DNA from: a candidate division WOR-1 bacterium RIFOXYB2_FULL_45_9
GTDB taxonomy: Bacteria; Margulisbacteria; WOR-1; O2-12-FULL-45-9; XYB2-FULL-48-7
Direction: 5' to 3'
DNA: 64,000 bases
Assembly (NCBI GenBank): GCA_001771575.1
Contig: MEUD01000001.1
Location: forward strand, 1,303,277 to 1,367,276
Positions within the stretch are counted from its first letter, which is position 1; every line of letters begins with the position of its first letter. Below, piece by piece: positions 21,171 to 31,047 of this stretch. The position numbers and the translations under genes were made by a program. Under the pieces are notes generated by a model. The model was not told the origin of the DNA, did not search any database, and saw nothing but the letters and a program-made list of their open reading frames with translations.

Positions 21171-21977
21171 GTGAGATTTCTTGAGACCGAGGCGGAGCGC
21201 GATTATTCCCGGGCGAAATATGTGGTTCTTCCTTGTCCTCATGAGGCGACAACCTCTTACGGGAAAGGGACAAAAAACGGACCGATGGCTATTCTCCGCG
21301 CTTCCCGGCAGTTAGAAACATTTGACGAAGAAAAACAGACCGAGACATATCTAACCAGCCCAATATTTACTGCCAACCCGGTAGCGGCTTCTGATCTTCC
21401 AAAAAAGATCGTTTCCTTGCTTATGGATGGCAAAGTACCGGTGGTTTTAGGTGGAGAACACTCGCTGACCCCTTTTGCCGTCAGCGCTTTTATCGAGCGG
21501 TATCGAGACTTGTCGGTCCTTTCTCTTGACGCCCACGCTGATCTGCGCGATAGCTACCGGGGGAGCAAGCATAGCCATGCTTGCGCCATTCGTCGGGTTT
21601 TAGAGATTGCTCCGGTCGTTCAGGCTGGAGTGAGAAGTATTTCTAAAGAAGAATGGGATTTTGCCAGGGAGAGCGGTCAGCTTAATAAGATCCATTGGGC
21701 GGGAAAGATCCCGGAAAAGATGATTTCCCAATTAAGCAACGATGTTTATGTCACGATCGATGTCGATGTTTTTGACCCTGGGGTCATCCGGGCGACTGGG
21801 ACCCCGGAGCCGGGCGGGTTGGCCTGGCGGGAAATGATCGATATTTTGACCCAATTAAGCAAAAAAAAGAACATTGTCGGGTTTGACGTAGTAGAGCTCT
21901 CGCCAATAAAAGACGACCCCGCCTCCGATTTTACCGCGGCCAAGCTTGTTTATAAACTGATCGGCCTGATCTCCTAA
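21171..21977 (+). CDS. speB: Agmatinase (ureohydrolase)
   Basis: GGEHSLTPFAV, LSLDAHADLRDSY, VYVTIDVDVFDPGVIRATGTPEPGG; GTG start. Confidence 0.93.
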   Translation: MRFLETEAERDYSRAKYVVLPCPHEATTSYGKGTKNGPMAILRASRQLETFDEEKQTETYLTSPIFTANPVAASDLPKKIVSLLMDGKVPVVLGGEHSLTPFAVSAFIERYRDLSVLSLDAHADLRDSYRGSKHSHACAIRRVLEIAPVVQAGVRSISKEEWDFARESGQLNKIHWAGKIPEKMISQLSNDVYVTIDVDVFDPGVIRATGTPEPGGLAWREMIDILTQLSKKKNIVGFDVVELSPIKDDPASDFTAAKLVYKLIGLIS

Positions 21978-22033
21978 TCGCTCATATCTGAAATTTCCCG
22001 GCTATTCACTCGAGATAGCATGGGAGGGCTAAC

Positions 22034-23365
22034 ATGACTTCAGCGGTTCGTTTTCGGAATCATTCAAGGCTGTTCATAAATACGGCAAAACATCGCCCCA
22101 ACCATAGGCTACTCGAGGCCCAACGAAAAACAGTCTGGCAGTCGATCGGGATCAGGTCATCGGACCAACTATTCAATCTTTTGCCGGTCGCTTCTCATAT
22201 TATTGACGCGAAGGGAACTATCTTGGAAGTTAATCGCCGTTGGCTTGATTGTCTGGGATATAGTCGGGACGAAGTTCTTGGCCGACCGATCACCGATTTT
22301 ATTCCGGTTGATCAGCGTCCCGAAGCCAGAGAGCGTTTTCAGGTAAAGCTGAACGGGGGGAAGGTCCAAAATATCGCGACCAGGACCTTTATGCGAAAAG
22401 ATGGCCGCCAGTTCAATGCGATTTCAATCGATACGATCCTTCATCTGAACGGTGGAGGAGCTAAGGTTGCTCTGACGGCAGTGATCGACCTTAGCGACTA
22501 TAAAAGGAGCGTTTCACGTTACCTGGAGGAAAAAACATTTCGCGGTCTCGCCTCCGGGGTCGCCCATCGGCTAAATAACAGTTCTCCGCTGATAAAAATG
22601 GCCCTAGGTCTGCTGGAAAGATCCATTAAGGACGAGGGGCAATTAAGCAGGATCAAAGATATCCAAAAGGTTTTTAATAATTTTGAAAGATTAGTCCGAG
22701 AGATGCTCCTTTACGTGAAGCTTTCTTCGGGCGACTATCCTCGGTCTGAATTCAATATTGAAGACGCGATCGGGCAAGCTCTTGATAACTGCCAGCGCTA
22801 TTATGAAGAAAAAGGGGTGAACGTGGCGGTGGTCCGTGCCTTTAAAGCCGATCATCCCGTTTACGCCAGCCAGGACCTGATGGTTATCGCGATTCAAAAT
22901 ATTGTCGATAACGCTTATGAGGCGATCACGCAAAAAACCGAATTCCTGGCCGCCGCGGAAGAGAGCGACTATTTAAAAAACAACCTGGGCTTCCCCATCC
23001 CTGAAAGCTGGTCCGGTCAGATCATAATAATGGTTGAAGAGCGATCGATCAATGAGCGTGTCCCGGTTAGAGAAGGGGATCTTGAGCCCGGGAATTATTT
23101 AGTGGTTTCAATTATTGATAACGGGATCGGAATAAAAACGCGGGATGGCCAGGGTCATATGAGACTGCACAATTTAAGCGATATCTTCGAGCCATTCTTT
23201 TCGGAACGCGATCCGGCGGAGAAGAATGGTCTCGGCCTTTCCTGGGTATTAAGCGCCCTGGGCCAGCTTGGCGGCGAGGTAAGCGTAGAGAGCGAATGGG
23301 GAAGCGGCTCAACCATCAAATTATATCTACCTCTCCCTCAAACTAATGGCAAAACCGATCACTAG
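22034..23365 (+). CDS. PAS-domain sensor histidine kinase, orphan, atypical H-box
   Basis: PAS (AKGTILEVNRRWLDCLGYSRDEVLGRPI), H-box-like GVAHRLNNSSPLIKMAL, HATPase (VDNAYEAI; DNGIGIKT; NGLGLSWV). Confidence 0.85.
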   Translation: MTSAVRFRNHSRLFINTAKHRPNHRLLEAQRKTVWQSIGIRSSDQLFNLLPVASHIIDAKGTILEVNRRWLDCLGYSRDEVLGRPITDFIPVDQRPEARERFQVKLNGGKVQNIATRTFMRKDGRQFNAISIDTILHLNGGGAKVALTAVIDLSDYKRSVSRYLEEKTFRGLASGVAHRLNNSSPLIKMALGLLERSIKDEGQLSRIKDIQKVFNNFERLVREMLLYVKLSSGDYPRSEFNIEDAIGQALDNCQRYYEEKGVNVAVVRAFKADHPVYASQDLMVIAIQNIVDNAYEAITQKTEFLAAAEESDYLKNNLGFPIPESWSGQIIIMVEERSINERVPVREGDLEPGNYLVVSIIDNGIGIKTRDGQGHMRLHNLSDIFEPFFSERDPAEKNGLGLSWVLSALGQLGGEVSVESEWGSGSTIKLYLPLPQTNGKTDH

Positions 23366-24287
23366 TCAATCTATCAATTACTTCAGCCATTTCTCGCGGC
23401 ATGGGGGCGGTGAATTCCACCCGTTTTCCACTGCCGGGATGATCGAAACTTAATTTATACGCGTGCAGGAGCTGGCCTCTGACCTGAAATTCTTCTTTTT
23501 TTCTCCCATAGACCGGGTCTCCGACGATCGGATGTCCGATATGGCTTAAGTGGACCCTGATCTGGTGGGTTCGGCCGGTCAGGATCTTGACCTCGAGCAG
23601 TGAATAATTTCCCAAAATGTCCATGACCCGGTAGCGGCTTACTGCGGGGCGAGAACGATGGCTTCCCGCCGCGTCCAGGACCGCCATTTTTTGTCGATTG
23701 ACCGGATGGCGCCCGATATTGGCTTCGATCGTCCCCTCTTTTTCGGCCGGCGCCCCATGGACCAGCGCGAGATAAGTTTTTTCTATCGTCCGCTCTTTGA
23801 TCTGTTTGACCAGGGAGCGATAAGCTGGGTCGGTTTTGGCGGCGACGATCACGCCGGTCGTCTCTTTGTCCAGACGATGGACGATCCCGGGACGCAGGGG
23901 GGCGCCGAGAGAGGCGAGCCGGCCGCAATGGTTAAGCAGGGCATTGACCAGTGTTCCCTCATAATTTCCGGGAGCGGGGTGGATGACCAGCCCTTTTGGT
24001 TTATTTATGACAATTATCTCGTCATCCTCATGAATAATATCCAACGGAATTTCCTCGGGCTTGGCCGATGGAGCCTGGGGAGCGGGGATTTCGACGGTGA
24101 TCTGATCGGCGATCTTGATCTTGGCGCTAGCCTTGGTTTGTTCCCCGTTTAGGCGAACCAAACCCTGATCGATCAGCTCTTTGATCCGTGACCGGGAGAG
24201 AGGAAGGCTTGGGATGCCGGCCAGAAACTGGTCAAGCCGCATCCGTGCCGCGCTGGCTGGTACAACCAGGTCATGCCGATCGGTCAT
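23343..24287 (-). CDS. rluD: Pseudouridine synthase RluA/RluD family
   Basis: S4 domain followed by RPGIVHRLDKETTGVIVAAKTD; LTGRTHQIRVHLSHIGHPIVGDPVYG. Confidence 0.93.
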   Translation of the reverse strand: MTDRHDLVVPASAARMRLDQFLAGIPSLPLSRSRIKELIDQGLVRLNGEQTKASAKIKIADQITVEIPAPQAPSAKPEEIPLDIIHEDDEIIVINKPKGLVIHPAPGNYEGTLVNALLNHCGRLASLGAPLRPGIVHRLDKETTGVIVAAKTDPAYRSLVKQIKERTIEKTYLALVHGAPAEKEGTIEANIGRHPVNRQKMAVLDAAGSHRSRPAVSRYRVMDILGNYSLLEVKILTGRTHQIRVHLSHIGHPIVGDPVYGRKKEEFQVRGQLLHAYKLSFDHPGSGKRVEFTAPMPREMAEVIDRLTSDRFCH

Positions 24288-25035
24288 GGTTGCTGTAATA
24301 CCATAGATAAAAACAACTGAAGGCGATGACCGGGATGACGATCCACTGCGAAGGTGTCAGGCCGGCCCAATGGATCGGGCTATAACGGAGAAATTCAACG
24401 CTGAAACGATAGAGAGAATATAATATCAAGCCGGTGAAAAAGACCTGGCCGGGGAATTTTTTTCGATAGTAGAGAAAGAGCAAAAAAGCGAAGGCGAGCA
24501 ATATAAGGGCCGAGGAGTAAAGTTGGGTGGGATGAAGATGCTGGTCGGGGAAATAACTCCCAGCCAGGCAATCGCTCGGGAAAACAAGCCCCCAGGGGCG
24601 ATCGGTTGGCAGGCCGAAACAACAGCCGTTGAGGAAGCAGCCAAGGCGTCCGATCGCGTAACCAAGCGCTGTTCCCGGAGTGATGGCGTCAAAGAGCCGC
24701 CGCAAAGGGACCTGTTTGGCGCTGGCAAAATAGACGACGGCGGCCAGCGCGAAGATCAACCCGCCTAAAAAGACCATCCCGCCGCGCTGGATCATGATGA
24801 TCTCCAGCAGGTTTCCCCGGTAAAAGTTCCATTGGCCGACGACGTAGAAAAATCGGGCCCCGACGATCGCGGCGATGATCACGTAAAGCGCAAGGTCGAT
24901 TATCGTTTCGCTTTTTATCCCGGCCTGTTTGGCCAGGCGGAGCGAGACGCCGATCCCGGCCAAAAAACCGAGGGCGACCATGAAACCGTATGAATAAATG
25001 GAAAAGGAACCTAATTTTATTAAGATCGGGTGCAT
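24271..25035 (-). CDS. lgt: Prolipoprotein diacylglyceryl transferase
   Basis: IQRGGMVFLGGL, GYAIGRLGCFLNGCCFG, HPTQLYSS. Confidence 0.94.
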   Translation of the reverse strand: MHPILIKLGSFSIYSYGFMVALGFLAGIGVSLRLAKQAGIKSETIIDLALYVIIAAIVGARFFYVVGQWNFYRGNLLEIIMIQRGGMVFLGGLIFALAAVVYFASAKQVPLRRLFDAITPGTALGYAIGRLGCFLNGCCFGLPTDRPWGLVFPSDCLAGSYFPDQHLHPTQLYSSALILLAFAFLLFLYYRKKFPGQVFFTGLILYSLYRFSVEFLRYSPIHWAGLTPSQWIVIPVIAFSCFYLWYYSNHDRSA

Positions 25036-25036
25036 A

Positions 25037-25474
25037 TCAAGCCTCCTTTTTTTGGGCCAGGATCGCCAGGATAATCAGCGCAACCCCAAGATTGATCATG
25101 ATGTCGGCCAGGTTGAAGACCGGCCAAACTTTAAAATCGAGATAATCGATAACGTAGTGACGGAAGAGCCGGTCGAAAAGGTTGCCGGCACTGCCGCCAA
25201 GCATCAGAGCGAGCCCGGATTGAGCGAGCTTTTCTTTGGCCGGTAACAGGTGATGAAAATAGACCATCAAAACGACGGCGAGCAGTCCGATCGCGGTCAG
25301 GAAGGGCGAACTCCCGGTAAAAAGGGAAAAAGCCGCTCCGGTGTTTCGGACGTAAGTTAAATAAAAGAAAGGTTCAATAACCGGGATCGACTGTCCCAGT
25401 TGAAGCGAGCCAACCAGTCGCTTGATCGCCTGATCGGCGAAGCAGACAGCCGCGGCCAGAATATAAAACCACAT
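25037..25474 (-). CDS. lspA: Signal peptidase II
   Basis: VRNTGAAFSLF, LMLGGSAGNLFDRLFRHYVIDYLDF; start trimmed to MWFYILAAAV. Confidence 0.93.
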   Translation of the reverse strand: MWFYILAAAVCFADQAIKRLVGSLQLGQSIPVIEPFFYLTYVRNTGAAFSLFTGSSPFLTAIGLLAVVLMVYFHHLLPAKEKLAQSGLALMLGGSAGNLFDRLFRHYVIDYLDFKVWPVFNLADIMINLGVALIILAILAQKKEA

Positions 25475-25475
25475 G

Positions 25476-25747
25476 TTAACGGACGCGGAGAGGCTGTTTG
25501 GAATAAGCGTCAATTAAAGTGCCGATTTGCTGGAAGTAATGACCGACAACCGGGAAATTGACCAGTTGGGCGATGACGATCGTTAGCACATAGATACTTA
25601 ATCCCAGGACAATGGTGGTCCCCAGAGCAAAGCCGACCCCTTGAGCGATCCCGTTCACGAACGTAAAAAGGACGTATCGCCAGGGCTCATGCTTGTCACG
25701 CCTGATCTTTTCGATCGCTTCGAAAAGACGTTCCTCGTTTTGGTTCA

Positions 25748-25748
<1 letters not shown>
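25476..25748 (-). CDS. DUF5665-like small membrane protein
   Basis: 90 aa, NGIAQGVGFALGTTIVLGLSIYVLTIV; recalled family resemblance. Confidence 0.65.
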
Positions 25749-27037
<1,289 letters not shown>

Positions 27038-27087
27038 TTAATTATAACACAAGAACCGACATTGAGCGGGCCGCTTAATAATAAAAA

Positions 27088-27117
27088 TTGCTTGAAATAT
27101 TAAACTTAATGTATAGA
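27088..27117 (+). promoter_or_regulatory. Promoter of the following unknown gene
   Basis: TTGCTT-N18-TATAGA, 9 nt before ATG 27127. Confidence 0.45.
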
Positions 27118-27126
27118 AAATATAAC

Positions 27127-28224
27127 ATGAAGATTATGGATGTGCCTAATTTATTGCGTTATTGCCGGGTCCGGGTCCGCACCGCTGATTTACTGCCAAG
27201 AAGTGGGAAGTTGAAGTTGAGCAACGAGGCGCGGCAAGAGTTGTTGGGCCGCCGCAGAGGTATCGACCTTTGTTATTTGTATCATTTGTTTAAAGGGGGA
27301 AGTCCCGCCGCCGTTCCGCCAGTTGCCGGGAGTGAATACCGTTGGGGAGAACTGCCGGTCATCATGAAAGAGAGCGGGGCGGAGAAGATTTCCGCGATCA
27401 GCGTGGAAAGAAGCGGCGGCAAAGCGCTTGATAACCGGGTCTCCTTGAGCGAAGTTTTTGCCGCGACTGATATAAGTATTCCAAAGTCGGTGGAGATTAC
27501 AGCCGAGAAACTGGTGGAATTGTACCGGGGACTGGAAGGGAGCGGCATTCGCGGACGAAACAGCCGTCGAGTCTTAATTGACAGTTTAGACCTTGAAGGA
27601 CGCCGATCCTTATATGGATCGCTGAAACCGACCGAAGCGATTTCGCTATTTTACGAACTGGTGGATAGAGGTGGCAAGACCGAATTGTACCGGGAGATCT
27701 CCAGAGAAGGGCGGGCGCAGTTATTTGGCCAAATGAAGGAAGCTCAAGAGAGGGAGCGGCTGGTCCGCCCTCTTAGCGACGATGATCTGCTGGGCCTGTA
27801 TGGTTCGCTGGAAAAGATGAAAAAATATACGCTGTTCATTGCCGGTGACGACCGCCAGCGGCTGGTTTTATTCCGGCGCCTGGCCCCCGCTGGACGCCGT
27901 GGCCTGGTCGCCAATTTGGTTGAAAAATTCCGTCGCGATAAATTCTTTGCCGCTTTATCAGACAGTGAGCGGCGGCTTTTTATTGAAATGATGCCGCTTG
28001 AGGGTCTGCGCCATTTTGCGATTGATTTGCAAAAAATCGAGCCGGAAATTTACCGGGAAGTCGCCCTGCCGCGGATTACCGGTGTTGAGACTTCAAGCAA
28101 CGCGATGGAGGCGGTCCGGCCGATCAGAATTGAAACTTATCCTAACGGAAACCTGATGGTGGTGAGTGTTCCTGACGGACCGTCGAATGTAGTTAGAATC
28201 ATTGAGCGGGACCATTTGAACTAA
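27127..28224 (+). CDS. Protein of unknown function with short helical repeats
   Basis: Long ORF with codon bias similar to neighbours; recurring LxxLYxxL / GRxxLFxxL / RRLFIEM units. Start taken as MKIMDVPNLLRYC. Confidence 0.75.
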   Translation: MKIMDVPNLLRYCRVRVRTADLLPRSGKLKLSNEARQELLGRRRGIDLCYLYHLFKGGSPAAVPPVAGSEYRWGELPVIMKESGAEKISAISVERSGGKALDNRVSLSEVFAATDISIPKSVEITAEKLVELYRGLEGSGIRGRNSRRVLIDSLDLEGRRSLYGSLKPTEAISLFYELVDRGGKTELYREISREGRAQLFGQMKEAQERERLVRPLSDDDLLGLYGSLEKMKKYTLFIAGDDRQRLVLFRRLAPAGRRGLVANLVEKFRRDKFFAALSDSERRLFIEMMPLEGLRHFAIDLQKIEPEIYREVALPRITGVETSSNAMEAVRPIRIETYPNGNLMVVSVPDGPSNVVRIIERDHLN

Positions 28225-31003
28225 CGACTGCCGCGCAGCGCTCGCAAAGTGCGGGGTGTTCCTTATTTTGGCCGACGCTCTCTAGCACCAGCCAGCAGCG
28301 CTCGCATTTTGTTCCGGGAGCGCGGGTCACTTTCGGTTCCCCTTCCCCTTCGGTCAGAATAACTTTGGAAACGATAAAGGCTTGCGGCAAAAATGCGGCT
28401 GATGATCGCAGGACGGCCAGCTCTTCTCCGGTGGCAAAATATTCGACCTGGGCTTCGATCGAACTCCCGATCTCCTTGGCGCTCCTGACCGCTTCGATCT
28501 GGCGATAGGCTTTTTCCCGGGCGGCAAAAATGATCTCCCATTTGCCGGCCAGTTTTTCATCAAGATAGGCACTGTTGACTTTCGGCATGTCTGATAAAAA
28601 AATACTACATTCATTCGTCATTAAAAACTTATTTATATTTTCTGCCGTAAAAGAGAGGATCGGGGCCATCAGCCGGACCAGCGATCGCAGGATCTCGTTC
28701 ATGGCAAACTGGGCCGAGCGCCGCTCAGCGGAACCCTTGGCTCCGCAATAAAGCCGGTCTTTTGACAGATCGAGATAAAACGCCGACAGGTCGTTGACGC
28801 AGAAGTCGTAGAGCGAGTGATAGATCAAGTGGAGCTCGTATTCATCGTAAGCTTGAGTGACTTTTTCGATCAATCGATGAAGGCGAAGCAGGATCCAGCG
28901 GTCGATCTCCAAGAGGGACTGGGAACTGGGGGCTGGGGACTGGGAATTAAAATCATTTAGGTTGCTCATCAGGAAGCGGCAGGTGTTGCGGATCTTAAGA
29001 TAGGCTTCCTGAACTTGTTTAAGGATGTTTTCTGACGCGGCCATGTCGTTGCGGAAGTCAGTTGACGCGACCCAGAGGCGGAGCACATCGGCCCCGTAGC
29101 GCTTGACCACGTCCTGCGGATCAATAACGTTTCCCTGGGACTTGCTCATCTTTTTCCCTCTATCATCAATGGTGAACCCGTGGGTCAGGACTGATTTGAA
29201 CGGCGCCCGACCCTTGTAGCCAACGCCCAGCAGAAGCGAAGATTGGAACCATCCCCGGTGCTGATCCGATCCTTCAAGATAAAGATCGGCCGGCCACACG
29301 TGGCCGGGGATCGTTTCCAGGACCGCCGCGTGGGACGATCCGGACTCGAACCAGACGTCAAGGATGTCGGTCTCTTTTGTAAAGTTGGTCCCGCCGCAAT
29401 CCGGGCATTTGGTCCCCGGCGGCAGGATCTCCTTAGCCTCTTTGGCAAACCAGCCTCCCGTTCCTTCCTTGAGAAAAAGCTCGCGGGCCGCCTGGTTGAA
29501 CACCCCGGTCATCTGGGGTTTGCGGCATTTTTCGCAGTAGAAGACCGGGATCGGCACTCCCCAGGCTCTCTGCCGGGAGATGCACCAATCCGGTCGCCCC
29601 GCGACCATCCCTCTGATCCGGTTTTCCCCCCAGGCGGGGTACCATTTGGTCTGTCCAATCGCTTTTAGGGCTTCCTGACGCAGTTCGCGATGGTCAATTG
29701 AGACAAACCATTGTTCGGTCGCCCTAAAAATGACCGGGCTTTTACAGCGCCAGCAGTGCGGATAGGAGTGTTTAATAAATTCAAGTTTCAACAGGGTGCC
29801 GTCCTCTTTCATTTTTTCGGTGATCAATCTGTTGGCTTTGTCGTAATGAACGTTGATCAGCCATTCCGGGGCGGTGGAGTCAAAATACCCACGCGGATCG
29901 ACCGGCATAACGATCGGGAGCTTATATTTTAAACCGACCTGATAATCTTCCGCTCCGTGGCCGGGGGCAATGTGGACCAGTCCGGTCCCCTGCTCCAGGG
30001 TGACCAGTTCTCCTAAAACTACCGGGACCTGACGGTCGATAAAAGGATGCTGGCAAAGGATCCCTTCCAGGTTTTTTCCATGGGTCCTCTCGATGATCTT
30101 GTGTTCTTTTATTTCCAGCTTGTTTAAAAAGCTCTCCAGCAGTCCTTCGGCTACGACGTAAATTTCCTCATGTAAACCGCGATGTTCAATCGCAGGTTTA
30201 CAGGCTTTAACAAAAACATATTCCAGGTCGGGATGGGCGCAAATGGCGACGTTGGCCGGCAGGGTCCAGGGGGTGGTGGTCCAGATGACAAAATTTACCG
30301 GTCCGGTTAGTTTGGCCAGAGGGGAATTGGCGTTAAGCGCCAGTGATTTGTTATCGACGACTTTAAAGGTGACAAAGATAGATGGCGAACGGTCGTCTTC
30401 ATATTCAATTTCTGCTTCGGCCAGCGCGGTCGTGTCATTGGGGCACCAATGAATAGGCTTAAGCCCACGGTAGACATAACCTTTTTCCGCCAGAATACCA
30501 AAAAGAGCGGCGATCTTTTCCTCGTAGGAGTGATTGATCGTTAAATACGGGTTGTTCCAATCGGCAAAGACGCCGAGCTTTTTGAATTCTCCTCTTTGCA
30601 GATCGACATATTTTAAAGCGTAATCGCGGCATTTCCCCCTGAATTCGGAGATCGACATCTCTTTCCGGTTTTCGCCGATCTCTTTGAGCAGTTGGGTTTC
30701 GATCGGAAGGCCGTGGCAATCCCAACCCGGTACAAATGGGGAATGGAACCCCATCATCGATTTGTATTTAACGACTATGTCTTTAAGTATTTTGTTAAGC
30801 GCATGGCCTAAATGGATATCCCCATTTGGATATGGGGGGCCATCATGTAGAATGAATGGCTTGTTTTTGGCGTTCTTGTCTTGGATTTGCGAGTAAACGC
30901 TTTGACCGTCCCAATATGAGAGCATCTCCTCTTCGATCTTTCCCAGGTTTGCTCTGATCGGGAAGTCAGTTTGCGGCAGGTTGAGAGTTTTTTTGTATTC
31001 CAT
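28199..31003 (-). CDS. ileS: Isoleucyl-tRNA synthetase
   Basis: HDGPPYPNGDIHLGHALNKILKD, KMSKSQGNVIDPQDV, C-terminal zinc site CERCWLVLES...CERC. Confidence 0.97.
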   Translation of the reverse strand: MEYKKTLNLPQTDFPIRANLGKIEEEMLSYWDGQSVYSQIQDKNAKNKPFILHDGPPYPNGDIHLGHALNKILKDIVVKYKSMMGFHSPFVPGWDCHGLPIETQLLKEIGENRKEMSISEFRGKCRDYALKYVDLQRGEFKKLGVFADWNNPYLTINHSYEEKIAALFGILAEKGYVYRGLKPIHWCPNDTTALAEAEIEYEDDRSPSIFVTFKVVDNKSLALNANSPLAKLTGPVNFVIWTTTPWTLPANVAICAHPDLEYVFVKACKPAIEHRGLHEEIYVVAEGLLESFLNKLEIKEHKIIERTHGKNLEGILCQHPFIDRQVPVVLGELVTLEQGTGLVHIAPGHGAEDYQVGLKYKLPIVMPVDPRGYFDSTAPEWLINVHYDKANRLITEKMKEDGTLLKLEFIKHSYPHCWRCKSPVIFRATEQWFVSIDHRELRQEALKAIGQTKWYPAWGENRIRGMVAGRPDWCISRQRAWGVPIPVFYCEKCRKPQMTGVFNQAARELFLKEGTGGWFAKEAKEILPPGTKCPDCGGTNFTKETDILDVWFESGSSHAAVLETIPGHVWPADLYLEGSDQHRGWFQSSLLLGVGYKGRAPFKSVLTHGFTIDDRGKKMSKSQGNVIDPQDVVKRYGADVLRLWVASTDFRNDMAASENILKQVQEAYLKIRNTCRFLMSNLNDFNSQSPAPSSQSLLEIDRWILLRLHRLIEKVTQAYDEYELHLIYHSLYDFCVNDLSAFYLDLSKDRLYCGAKGSAERRSAQFAMNEILRSLVRLMAPILSFTAENINKFLMTNECSIFLSDMPKVNSAYLDEKLAGKWEIIFAAREKAYRQIEAVRSAKEIGSSIEAQVEYFATGEELAVLRSSAAFLPQAFIVSKVILTEGEGEPKVTRAPGTKCERCWLVLESVGQNKEHPALCERCAAVVSSNGPAQ

Positions 31004-31009
31004 GATCAA

Positions 31010-31038
31010 ATTTTATCATTTTCTGCCGGTAAAAACAA
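31010..31038 (-). promoter_or_regulatory. Promoter of ileS (extended -10)
   Basis: Minus strand TTGTTT-N17-TAAAAT preceded by TGA (TGn), 6 nt before ATG. Confidence 0.6.
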
Positions 31039-31047
31039 CGAAGGTCG

